The notes under the pieces: generated by a model
What the model was told of the DNA's origin: nothing
Databases searched by the model: none
What the model saw: the letters and a program-made list of their open reading frames with translations, nothing else
Position numbers and translations under genes: made by a program
In this document: positions 55,888 through 64,000 of the stretch, in pieces
Layout of the letters: each line of letters opens with the position of its first letter
Position numbering within the stretch: position 1 is the first letter of the stretch
Assembly (NCBI GenBank): GCA_946811185.2
Contig: OX328098.1
Span: forward strand, 21,461,084-21,525,083
DNA length: 64,000 nucleotides
Source: Hippopus hippopus
Taxonomy: Eukaryota; Mollusca; Bivalvia; Cardiida; Cardiidae
Direction of reading: 5' to 3'

Positions 55888-56032
55888 AAATACTGGACTT
55901 TGTTTTTGAAAGGTTAAGAAATAATGTGGGAAAGGGAAAAAGAGAAAATGCTGTTTTACAACATATTCTTTTCACACAATGTTTTCAAAAGGCTTCTTTT
56001 TCAGAGTTGTTAAAACCTTGGAAATGTGGCCA
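55888..56032 (-). mobile_element. Family A fragment, rev
   Basis: TTTTTGAAAGGTTAAGAAAT to GAGTTGTTAAAACCTTGG. Confidence 0.55.
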
Positions 56033-56332
56033 AGGCCAGTACCTCAGTCGGTAACGTCCAGTGTTGAAACTGGAAGTCACTGGTTCACATCCCCAGGTAT
56101 TAGATTTCTTTCCAAGGATTGATGATATTCATCATGGCAGAATTCATTCCTCTTTCACTGCTTATTGTTGTATTGATAATTGTTTTGTGGGAGAGCAGCC
56201 AGTGACTTGGAAAAAATATAGTAAAAAGTACTGGTTAAATAAAATTCCAGGAAAGCATGGATAGGTGCCCTGGCTGCGGCAACATAAATGAAATAATGAT
56301 GAAAATGGTGTCAAACACCACACAATCAATCA
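56030..56332 (+). mobile_element. tRNA-headed SINE, same family, in the intron of the membrane-protein gene
   Basis: Head GTACCTCAGTCGGTAACG and GGTTCACATCCCC, body GGAGAGCAGCCAGTGACTTG and CCAGGAAAGCATGGATAGG, tail GAAATAATGATGAAAATGG. Confidence 0.6.
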
Positions 56333-56406
56333 GAATTGTTTGGTGATACATTGTGGCAAAAGAAGAAATTGCTTGTCACATACAAAAGTTTTCTTTAACC
56401 ACAATG

Positions 56407-56634
56407 TTAACTCTTTATCACACAACAAAATCTTAGATTGTACCATATTGAAAGCATTTGCAGATGACAAACAAATGTGACTCAAATATTGAAACATGTT
56501 TTGGGAAGGGTAGAAAACTTTGTGGGAAACGGAGAAAATGCTGGTTACCAGCATTTTCTCCTTTTCTCACAATGTTTTCAAAAGCTTTCTTCTTCAGGGT
56601 CGTTAAAAGTCGGGATTGTGTGGTAAAGAGTTAA
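56407..56634 (-). mobile_element. Family A TTAA-MITE, rev, full length
   Basis: TTAACTCTTTATCACACAAC to TGTGGTAAAGAGTTAA with the core GCTGGTTACCAGC. A GTGGCAAAAGAAGAAATTGC-type core piece lies just to its left. Confidence 0.85.
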
Positions 56635-56770
56635 AGTCATCAATGGCAGGACAAATCAAATCGCCTGCAGAAAACAATGGGTTAGGAAATGTAATATATG
56701 TAGATATTGTTGATCTGTAAGATATTTTGAAACCTCACAACTCCTTAAAGTTAGTCTAGAATATTTGTTT

Positions 56771-57237
56771 CAATCTTTAACCAACAGATCCTGTTTTTCA
56801 ATGAGCTTGAGGAAGAAAGCTTTTGAAAATATTATTGGTAAAGGAGAAATTTCTGGTAACCAGTAGTATCTACTTTTTCCACCATGTTTTCTGCCCACCC
56901 TGTTAGTCACATATAATTTATTGTCTGCAAATGGTTCAAAATGAATGATTCTATATTTATCATTGGGTACAGTTAGAGGGTTTTACTTAGAAAACTACCA
57001 ACAAATTAGATAACCCTAAACCACTCAATTCCCAATTTTAACCACCCAGAGGAATAAATCATTTGAAAACACTGTGGGAAATGGAGAAAATGCTGATAAA
57101 CAGCATTTTCTCCATTTCCCACAATGTTTTCTACCAAATCAGAGAAAAATCCCAACAATTTATCAATATCGATCATTCCGTTCGCAAATGTTTTCAACTT
57201 GGATGAGTCTAAAATTCTGTCATTTGGTAGATGGTTA
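56771..57237 (+). mobile_element. Two family A copies, both fwd
   Basis: Copies at about 56771-56980 and 57011-57237. The second has a clean core, GGAGAAAATGCTGATAAACA. Confidence 0.7.
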
Positions 57238-57334
57238 GAGAAATATTATACAAATTACAAATCTAGAATGATTTCCGTAGCTAAAATATCTTGATGCTGA
57301 ATTCCTCAGACAAAAAAATTAATAAATTACTCAC

Positions 57335-57357
57335 TGTTCAAAATAATCCGGACCCAT
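57335..57357 (-). CDS. First coding exon (7 codons plus 2 nt) of the small membrane protein gene
   Basis: On the minus strand an ATG at 57355-57357 opens a frame reading MGPDYFE. It ends in CA followed by GTGAGT, a consensus donor at 57334. The leftover 2 nt join in frame to the acceptor of the exon at 55342-55837, giving a Gln codon and continuing VEEYN into the known frame. The splice extends the protein by 13 acidic residues ahead of the membrane segment. The intron (55838-57334) holds a SINE and several family A MITEs. Confidence 0.65.
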
Positions 57358-57484
57358 GTTAAAGCTGTGACACGAGTTTCCAGAAACGTAAAGACACAGC
57401 AAATAGACAACTAATATCTATAACCTTTCCCAATATGCTACCAGGTTTGTTTATCTAAACACTGTGAGTCAAATACAACCCTTA

Positions 57485-57867
57485 GTTAACCCTTCTCCAA
57501 ACAATTTCTTTTGAAAACATTTGGGAAAAGGAGAAATGCTTGTAACCAGCATTTTCTCCTTTTCCCACAATGTTTTCTGTCCTGAGAAAGACACATTTCA
57601 TCATTTAAGCCACATTCAATTTGTTGTCTGTGAAATGATTTCTTTTCAAAACATTGTGGAAAAAAGGAGAAATGCTGTTAACCAACATTTTCTCCTACAA
57701 TGTTTTCTACCATTTCAGAGGCAGATGGCAACCAGCATTTTCTTCTTTTCCAACAATGTTTCGTACTCTTTCAAAGGCAGATTTCATATCTGAAGTCACA
57801 TTTCATTTGCCATCAAATGCTTTCAGTTTGGACAAGTCTAAAATTTTGTGATCTAGTAAAGAGTTAC
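57485..57867 (+). mobile_element. Family A compound copy, fwd, three core-like blocks
   Basis: Core blocks near 57520-57580, 57650-57710 and 57727-57760 share a single right arm. Confidence 0.65.
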
Positions 57868-57875
57868 TCTGTGTT

Positions 57876-58668
57876 TCATCCTTTACCAGATGACCAAATG
57901 CTAGACACTTCCATACTGAAAGCATTTGCAGACAACAAATCAAAGGTGACTAAAATGGTGAAGATGTGTTTGATAGGTTCAAAACTTTGTGGGAAAGGGA
58001 GGAAATGCAGCCTAACAGGATTTCTTCCTTAGCTCGATCTACAATGTTTCTGAGACCTTCATCATTAAAACTCAAGAGTGCTTGCTACTGGATTTTAGAC
58101 ATATTACTTATACTCTCCTTTTGAGCCAAAAAATAAGGGAAAAATACAATATGAAATACAAAATATAGCGCTGCTGCGTGTATGCTAAATGGAATATGGA
58201 GTATGCAGAAAATTATTGAACAAACCCTTTTGAGCTCTGAATAAATCAAATGAACATTTTCATTCTAAGAATGAGACCTAAATAATTGCAATTTCAAGGT
58301 TGCTTTTGTCCTGAATGTATCAGCAAAATGAACAGTATAGATCAAAGGTCAGACTGCACATCTTGTGTAATCTGATCTTAATCTACACTGGCCGCAAATG
58401 CAATTATAGTAGTGAAAGCTGCAAAGGCAACTTTACTTGTGAGAGATGCTTAAACTTTGTACCAGACAACTAGATTTTAAACTCGTTCAATTTTCAAGGT
58501 ATTTGCAGATTACAAAAAAATTGTGACTTATGTGAAGGATCTGTCTCCAAAAGGACATTAAATAAAACATTGTTGGAAAAGAAGAAAATGCTGGTTACCC
58601 ACATTTTCTTCTTTTCCCATGTTTTCAAAAGGTTTCTTTCTCATGGGACTTTTTGACAAAGGGTTGAG
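57876..58668 (-). mobile_element. Two degraded family A copies, rev, around a family B copy
   Basis: Family A at about 57876-58088 and 58455-58668 (GAAGAAAATGCTGGTTACCC). Confidence 0.55.
58225..58450 (-). mobile_element. Family B MITE
   Basis: GAATAAATCAAATGAACATT, CAATTTCAAGGTTGCTTTTG, AGGTCAGACTGCACATC and TGTAATCTGATCTTAATC in reversed order relative to 205-405. Confidence 0.55.
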
Positions 58669-58789
58669 GGCTAAGACTTGTCTTACACCAGCTGTTGCAA
58701 CCAAAAATCATTACAATTATTCAGACATATTGCCAATACTTATCCCTTTATAAAACAAATACCTGTAACACACTGTTCATACAGGTAAC

Positions 58790-59072
58790 TGTATTTTAAA
58801 ACATTGTGGGAAAGGGGCAATTGCTTGTTACGAGCAACTGCTCCTTTTCCCTCAATGGTATTTAACTCTTTTCCAAACAACATAATTTTTGACTAGTCCA
58901 AATTGGAAGCATTTGTAGACTACAAAATTAATGTGACTTGAAATTTGTTTTGGGAAGGGTAGAAAACATTGTGGGAAAAGGAGAAAATGCTGGCTACCAG
59001 CATTTTCTCCTTTTCCCACAATGTTTTCAGAAGGCTTCTTTCTCAGGGTCGTGAAGACCCGGGATTGTTATC
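58790..59072 (-). mobile_element. Family A variant-core piece followed by a family A copy, rev
   Basis: 58790-58860 has the core GCAATTGCTTGTTACGAGCA. 58862-59072 has the standard core GCTGGCTACCAGC. Confidence 0.65.
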
Positions 59073-59847
59073 ACTAAAATACTATTTTCTCTCCTATTCA
59101 AATGTTTGTGTTCCTGGAGTAATTTTGTACAAGTTTTTGCTGGGTCTAAAAATAACCCAAACATCAATTGGTTATTTCATTTTAAAGGCGTTTCAGCGAG
59201 TTATTTCTAGCGCAGAGAATTTCGTGAAATTTGACACAGAAACACTTCAAAGTATGTTCTTTCAATATGCGAAGAGATAATCAGATGTTGCCTGATGAAC
59301 CAAAAAGTTCTGAGCCCACGAAGAACATAACCCTTTTTTCAAATTACGCAAAAACCCAATTATTGTAGCATACGTCAGAATTTTGTGATTAAAATCTGTA
59401 ATTTCAGTCAAATCATGTTCTCTGTGTTTTAAATTCATAGTCAAACAATTGATCCTCTGACTTTGATGAGAAATTAACAGATATTTCAAATTAATGATAC
59501 GCTATCTATGTTTCAATAAAACCCTAAGCCCACAAAATTGCTTATTTTATCACAGAAAATCAGGACACTATTTGACCCTCAAAAAAATCTAGCGCAAAGA
59601 TTTTTCTCATTTTTCTCAGAAATATACATGATTATATCTTTTATCAAAAAATGCAAAAAAAAGGATAGGTTGCCAGGCTACTTTTCCCAATATTCGAACT
59701 CAATTACCTCCCTTGGAACAAAGAAAGTGACGCAAAACACCCAAGATTTCAAATTACTTATTAAGATGTATTATTTCTAGCACTAAATCATGTTTTTTTC
59801 ACAATAAAGATTGTACTTGATATAGTCTCGATTTAACACTGGTATGG
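59073..59847. other. No gene seen
   Basis: Unassigned. TCTAGCGCA occurs in two similar contexts near 59208 and 59589, perhaps an unknown repeat. Confidence 0.5.
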
Positions 59848-60028
59848 GACGGCTTTGGAAAACATTTTGGTAAAAGGGGTAATTGTTCATTACAAGTAAT
59901 TTTTCCTTTCCCCACAACGTTTTCTGCACAAACGGTTCTTTTAATCTCATTTAAACCTTGTTTAATTTGTCGTCTGCAGCTTCTTTCAATTTTGAAGTTC
60001 CAATTTAATTCATTTAGGAAAGGGTTAA
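59848..60028 (+). mobile_element. Family A copy, fwd, variant core
   Basis: GGTAATTGTTCATTACAAGT replaces the usual loop; right end TTTAGGAAAGGGTTAA. Confidence 0.6.
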
Positions 60029-60489
60029 TATCAAATACATGTGGTATATTTTAATAGATGGGAGAATGGAAGAACAATACAAGTAGAACTGTCCAGAATT
60101 ACTCAAAGGCATAGATTACTTACGAACCTTATAGCAAAATGAATCAAACAATCCTGATTTCTATCAATACCCAGGAAAGAGGGTTAAAAAACGCTGAAAA
60201 GGAGAAAATACTTGAAATTTTCTCTTTTTACCACACTAAACTTACTATCCGGATAAGTAATGTCCGACAAATGTACATGTTCCGTTTTCGCTGTTTAGGA
60301 ATGATTTACACCTTCATAAACTGATCTTTCAAAAAAAAAGTATCTACCACTACTTTCTCCACGTCTTGCAGCAAAAATCAGTAGTCCGATAATAGTACTA
60401 CAATCAGACAAAGATACGCGCTAGAAAACAGAGAAGCAAAGAGACATGCGCAAAAATGTTGCGCACTGACAACCCGATGAAACGTCGTT

Positions 60490-60615
60490 AAGGAATGAAG
60501 AGAATTTTTTTGTTTTCATGAGGTATGAAAACTGTGAAGCGGTTTCATACAAAAGTATGATTAGTTTTTTGTTTTCATACCTCCATAAAATCAAAAAAAA
60601 TTCTCATCATTCCTT
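60490..60615. mobile_element. 126-bp foldback MITE
   Basis: Starts AAGGAATGAAGAGAATTTTT and ends AAAAATTCTCATCATTCCTT. A second inner pair GAGGTATGAAAAC / GTTTTCATACCTC makes a long hairpin. Not family A, B or C. Confidence 0.65.
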
Positions 60616-60869
60616 ATAATTCAATATCACTGACAACAAATAGGGTACGCACATGAATAAATGCAGTTTTTGGTAAATCCTTGTTTTAGCGCCTTCAAAC
60701 ATTTCTTATTAAAATTTTGTATCCCTCACGATGTTTCAAGCAAACATGGATAGGTGCACTGGCCAAAAATATTGTGGCAAAAGAAAATGCTATTACAAGA
60801 TGCACATGTATTATGTATGTAATCTTGATTCATGTTGATAACCCATTATTCAGAAAGACATCAAAGTCA

Positions 60870-61205
60870 TCTACCAGACAATAAAATTTTAGACTCCTAC
60901 AATTTCAGAGCATTTGCAGACTGCAAGTTATGTATAGCCTAAACCAAGCGATTTGTCTTAGAAAGGGTAGAAAACTTTGTGGGAAAAGAAGAAAAATGCT
61001 GGTTATCAGCATTTTCTCCTTTTCCAACATTGTTTTCAGAAGCATTCCTGCCCAGGACCATTAAAATTCAGGACTGTTTGGTAATGGGTTAATTTCTTGA
61101 AGGATGAAAATCATGTTTTCCATCATGTTCTCCTTTTCCAACAATTTTTTCAGAAGCTGTCTTTCCCAGGGTGGTTAAAACATGTAATTTGTGGTAGAGG
61201 GTTAA
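60870..61205 (-). mobile_element. Family A copy and a right-half fragment, rev
   Basis: A full copy at 60870-61092 and a fragment at 61105-61205, both ending GGTTAA-like. Confidence 0.65.
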
Positions 61206-61349
61206 CATTGTTTTGATGATGTTTCTGGGAGATAGCAGCCAGTGGGTTGGAGGGAAATTTGTACAAAGAACTGATGAAAGAACTCCAGGAAAGCATGGCT
61301 AGGTGCACTGGCCACCACAATATGACTGAAATAATATTGAAGAACAGCC

Positions 61350-61351
<2 letters not shown>
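61205..61351 (+). mobile_element. 3' half of a SINE ending in a CA microsatellite
   Basis: GGGAGATAGCAGCCAGTGGG, CTCCAGGAAAGCATGGCTAG and CAATATGACTGAAATAAT match the body and tail of the 56-kb SINE. The head is missing. Confidence 0.55.

Positions 61352-61435
<84 letters not shown>
61352..61435 (+). repeat. (CA)n microsatellite, about 41 units
   Basis: Uninterrupted ACAC run directly after a SINE tail. Confidence 0.97.
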
Positions 61436-61440
<5 letters not shown>

Positions 61441-61545
61441 CAAAACAAACTCTAGGCTGAAGCAAGATGTATCTTTTTTCAATACATTACATCTTTAAAA
61501 CACATGTCTATCTTTTCACTGATTGTTCAATTGTCATGCTGTTGG

Positions 61546-61736
61546 TCACTCTGTCATATGACATCTACATATAGGACAGTTGTCCTTATCAAGTACAACA
61601 ACATTATTGCATGTGGGTGAACAACGGACAGGTGGACATGTTCCTGCTGTTTGAAGTTGTGTTGTCGATGTAAGTTGTAGTGTTATTTGGGCAAAAGTGG
61701 AGGTTGTTGTTTCTGGTACTGGCTGAGTGGTTGGCT
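61546..61736 (-). CDS. Terminal exon coding the last antistasin-like module
   Basis: Minus-strand exon of 191 nt after the acceptor TGATTTTCACAG (AG at 61737-61738). It begins with 2 nt that complete the codon split in the upstream exon, then 62 codons and TGA at 61546-61548. The peptide is Thr/Gln/Pro-rich, then CPPVRCSPTC and DKDNCPICRC, ending HMTE. The module has six cysteines spaced C-x4-C-x3-C-x10-C-x2-C-x-C, the antistasin-like pattern. Both modules follow mucin-like Thr-rich spacers, suggesting a secreted protein of repeated exon modules. The 1606-bp intron is packed with MITE families A, B and C. Confidence 0.75.
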
Positions 61737-61778
61737 CTGTGAAAATCAGATTTGAGCATCGCTATAAGAAAAGGAGGT

Positions 61779-62008
61779 TTAACTGCTTACCAGACGACGA
61801 AATTTTGGCCTTGACCAAATTCAAAGCATTTGCAGATGACAATTTAAATATGGCTCAAATGATGGAATTTGGTCTTTGATAGGGCCGAAAACATTGTGGG
61901 AAAAGGAGAAAATGCTGATTACCAGCATTTTCTCCTTCTCCCACAATGTTTTCATAAGGCTTCTTTCTCAAGGTCATTAAAACTCGGGATTGTGTGGTAA
62001 AGGGTTAA
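61779..62008 (-). mobile_element. Family A TTAA-MITE, rev, near consensus, in an intron
   Basis: TTAA at both ends; core GGAGAAAATGCTGATTACCA. It lies 42 nt inside the intron end before the antistasin-like terminal exon. Confidence 0.85.
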
Positions 62009-62192
62009 CACATCTTTGTAATGCATTATACCAAGCAAGTCTGCATATACTATGGATCCATTTTGCCTAAAACTGACTTAAGCATGGGGTATAATGTTAT
62101 CATGCAGAATATTTACCAACTGCAAAAAGATTTGACTCATGTCAGCCTGTGCAGATAGGGTAGGCTGACATGGGTCGATACTTTTACCAGAG
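62009..62192 (+). mobile_element. Family C MITE lacking its left end
   Basis: AATGCATTATACCAAGCAAG, CATGTCAGCCTGTGCAGATA, GGTCGATACTTTTACC. It starts right after the TTAA of a family A copy. Confidence 0.6.
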
Positions 62193-62339
62193 CAAGACTC
62201 ATTAAAGTGACAGGCCTAAATATAACATTCTCAAAGTGGGAATCAAACCTTGAACCATTAAAGTGACAACCATAAAATTAGTGAGAAAAGACTCTGTAAC
62301 ATTGTGCCATGGCAAGGCACAGCAAGCACTAATTTTGCC

Positions 62340-62763
62340 CTTTAACACACAATCCCGAGTTTTAACAACCCTGAGAAAGAAGCCTATTGAAAACATTGTG
62401 GGAAAAGGAGAAAATGCTGGGCATTTTCTCCTTTTCCCACAATGTTTTCTACTCTCCCTAAAATGAATTTCAATTTTACAGTCACATCTATTTTGGTGTC
62501 TGCAAAATGCTGTCAATTTGGACAAGTCTAAAATTTTGTCATTTGGTAAAGGATAAACCCTTTGCCTAACAACAAAATTTTAGGCCCATCAATATCAAAA
62601 GCAGTTGAAGCATACAAATTAAATGATCCTTAAATAATGGGATTTGTATCTTGTACTTTGGGAAACATTTTGGTAACCAGCATTTTCTCTTTTTCTCACA
62701 ATGTTTTCCAAAGGCTTCTTACTCAGGTTTGTTAAAACGTGTGATTGTTTGGTAAATGGATCA
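62340..62763. mobile_element. Two abutting family A copies, fwd then rev
   Basis: 62340-62556 and about 62553-62763 meet at a mutated TTAA (ATAAACCC). The fwd copy lost the centre of its core. Confidence 0.7.
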
Positions 62764-62884
62764 CCCTTTACTGCACAGTGCCGACTTTTACAAACAGTTC
62801 AAACAGTTAAACTGATTCACTTTTAAATGTTTCAAACAGTATCTACAGTACAAGTTATCCCTTTCACAAGTATTGTTCCCTTCA

Positions 62885-63325
62885 CAACCAGTGTTATATC
62901 AAGATCAGACTGCACAAAACATGCAGTCTGATCTTCTATCTATGCTGTCTGCATTGCTTTGACATTTTGGATAAAAGCAATCTTAAAATTGAGCCATGCT
63001 CTGTGAAAAGGGGGCTTAATGCATTTGCGAAAAGTATCGACCCAGGTCAGCCTGCGCACTCCACGCAGGCTGACCTGGGCTGAAACTTTTCCCTATTGGT
63101 CAATTTTCTGTATGTCCAAGGACTAGTCTACCTCGTGATTAAATCAAGTTGTTTTCAAAAGGTATTTATTATAGATCTATGATTATGTGATGGCTTGCTT
63201 GGTACCATGGATCAAGGAGATGCATAAAGCCCCCTTTTGCCAGAGCATGGCTCAATCATAATTATTTGGGTCTAATCTCATGACTGAAAATGTCCATTAG
63301 GCTTATTTGGTGCTCCAAAGCTGAA
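62885..63325 (+). mobile_element. Family B MITE split by a family C element
   Basis: The B palindrome AGATCAGACTGCACAAAACA is at the left. B sequence stops at about 62992 and resumes at 63257 (AATTATTTGGGTCTAATC). Confidence 0.6.
62993..63256 (-). mobile_element. Family C MITE inserted in family B
   Basis: GAGCCATGCTCTGTGAAAAG at the left, CCAGGTCAGCCTGCGCACTC palindrome, CCCCTTTTGCCAGAGCATGG at the right. Confidence 0.75.
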
Positions 63326-63342
63326 AAAGACAGGTAACATAC

Positions 63343-63516
63343 TTTGTGTAGCAGAACATCTGCAAGTCAAACAGCCATGTACATCTATTGCTATGCACGC
63401 AGTCTCACATGTAGCAGTATCAAACAGAGGGCAGGAATTGTCTGGGCTCAAAGGTCCAACAGTTGTCCTGACTATGTTTCCATCTGTGGATGGTGTTGTA
63501 CTTGTTTTAACAATAC
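63343..63516 (-). CDS. Internal exon coding an antistasin-like cysteine-rich module
   Basis: Minus-strand exon of 174 nt bounded by TTTTTTTAG (63517-63518 is AG) and the donor GTATGT at 63342. It starts with 2 nt of a split codon, then 57 codons, then 1 nt, so it is a symmetric phase 1-1 exon. The peptide begins with a Thr/Ser-rich stretch (TSTTPSTDG), then CPLFDTATCETAC and DVHGCLTCRC. The spacing C-x7-C-x3-C-x7-C-x2-C-x-C resembles antistasin-like (serine-protease-inhibitor type) modules. No stop is present in this frame and the splice phase matches the next exon exactly. Upstream exons with the start codon and any signal peptide lie beyond the window. Function as an inhibitor or matrix protein is inference. 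Confidence 0.72.
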
Positions 63517-63532
63517 CTAAAAAAATATAAAT

Positions 63533-63845
63533 GAGCTATGCTCTGGCAAAAACGGGGCTGATTTAACAATACCTGAAATAATTTATATGAGCTATGCTCT
63601 GGCAAAAGGGTGCTTAATGCATCTCAATGATGCATGATACTAAGTAAGTTATTACCTAGTCATGGATCCATAAAGTCCATTTTGTGTAACAACTGACTGA
63701 GTCATGAGGTAAACTGGTCTTTAGTCTTAGAAAAAATTGACCAATAGCAAAAAGTTTAGAACCAGGTCAGCCTGATCAGACTGCACAGGCTGACCTTGGT
63801 CAACACAGATGCATGAAGCCCCCTATTCACAGAGAATGGTTCATA
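63533..63845 (+). mobile_element. Family C MITE with duplicated left end
   Basis: GAGCTATGCTCTGGCAAAA occurs at 63533 and again at 63589. The rest continues to CCCCTATTCACAGAGAATGG. Confidence 0.65.
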
Positions 63846-64000
63846 TGTGTCACGACTCTGTGAAAGAAGTATAAAAGTACTTGGATGTAAATTAAATCAA
63901 AAGTTGACCCTCATTCTTTCGACACACTGGTTGCCTACAGTATATCTGTTAACTGCATTCAACGTTCTATATCAGTATTTTTGCTTTGCACTTCCTTGTT

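Noticed and set aside
61202..61498. Frames with His/Thr or Val/Cys repeats
   Set aside because: Translations of the CA microsatellite. A similar case is at 43864-44073 and, for Arg/Glu, at 49338-49541.
1..64000. CRISPR array, prokaryotic operon, viral or toxin genes
   Set aside because: No regular direct repeats with unique spacers, no clustered same-strand intronless genes, and no viral or toxin protein resemblance were seen.

Overview
This window looks like nuclear DNA of an animal, most likely a bivalve mollusc. It is AT-rich and gene-poor. Its few genes are interrupted by introns with GT/AG borders. It is crowded with short non-autonomous transposons, tRNA-headed SINEs, LINE pieces and microsatellites. 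The bivalve assignment rests on remembered resemblance of several repeats (the AGGTCAGCCTGCG palindrome family and the 145-bp tandem array) and is inference. No bacterial operon, rRNA, intact tRNA or CRISPR array was seen.

Genes, all on the minus strand. (1) 8348-11347: a 999-residue C2H2 zinc-finger protein with one N-terminal finger, twelve 22-residue repeats, an AT-hook-like motif and nine further fingers. It is coded in one exon, with a probable 5'UTR acceptor just upstream. (2) 55342-57357: a two-exon gene for a small single-pass membrane protein of about 172 residues. A 23-nt first coding exon lies 1.5 kb upstream of the main exon. (3) 61546-63516, continuing past the window edge: the last two exons of a secreted-type gene. 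Each is phase 1 at its start and carries a six-cysteine antistasin-like module. (4) A speculative spliced gene between about 30 and 46 kb, with the best exon candidate at 34788-34916 and a decayed duplicate 1.3 kb away.

Mobile DNA. Family A ('TTAA-MITE') is the dominant component: about 60 copies or fragments, roughly a fifth of the window. Copies are about 210-230 bp, end in TTAACCCTTTACCA and its inverse, and have a long palindromic core. Neighbouring copies share single TTAA sites, which suggests piggyBac-type targeting. 'fwd' and 'rev' below give copy orientation; fwd starts with the short arm containing AACCCTGAGAAAGAAG. Family B has an AGATCAGACTGCACA palindrome. Family C has a GAGCCATGCTCTGGCAAAAG end and a GGTCAGCCTGCGC palindrome. 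SINEs sit inside MITEs and MITEs inside SINEs.

Layout. 1-8.2 kb: MITEs and an 11-unit 145-bp array with Helitron-like ends. 8.3-11.5 kb: zinc-finger gene. 11.5-15.5 kb: MITEs, a SINE and a CAGGGATC-ended element. 15.5-18.7 kb: three tandem 915-bp long-TIR hAT-like elements whose target duplications reveal how the array grew. 19.4-20.9 kb: LINE reverse transcriptase. 20.9-34 kb: mostly repeats, including a near-perfect foldback at 22.9 kb. 34-46 kb: MITEs, SINEs and possible exons. 47.5-50.4 kb: composite TIR element. 50.6-51.1 kb: second LINE piece. 51.9-64 kb: dense MITEs around the two small genes.
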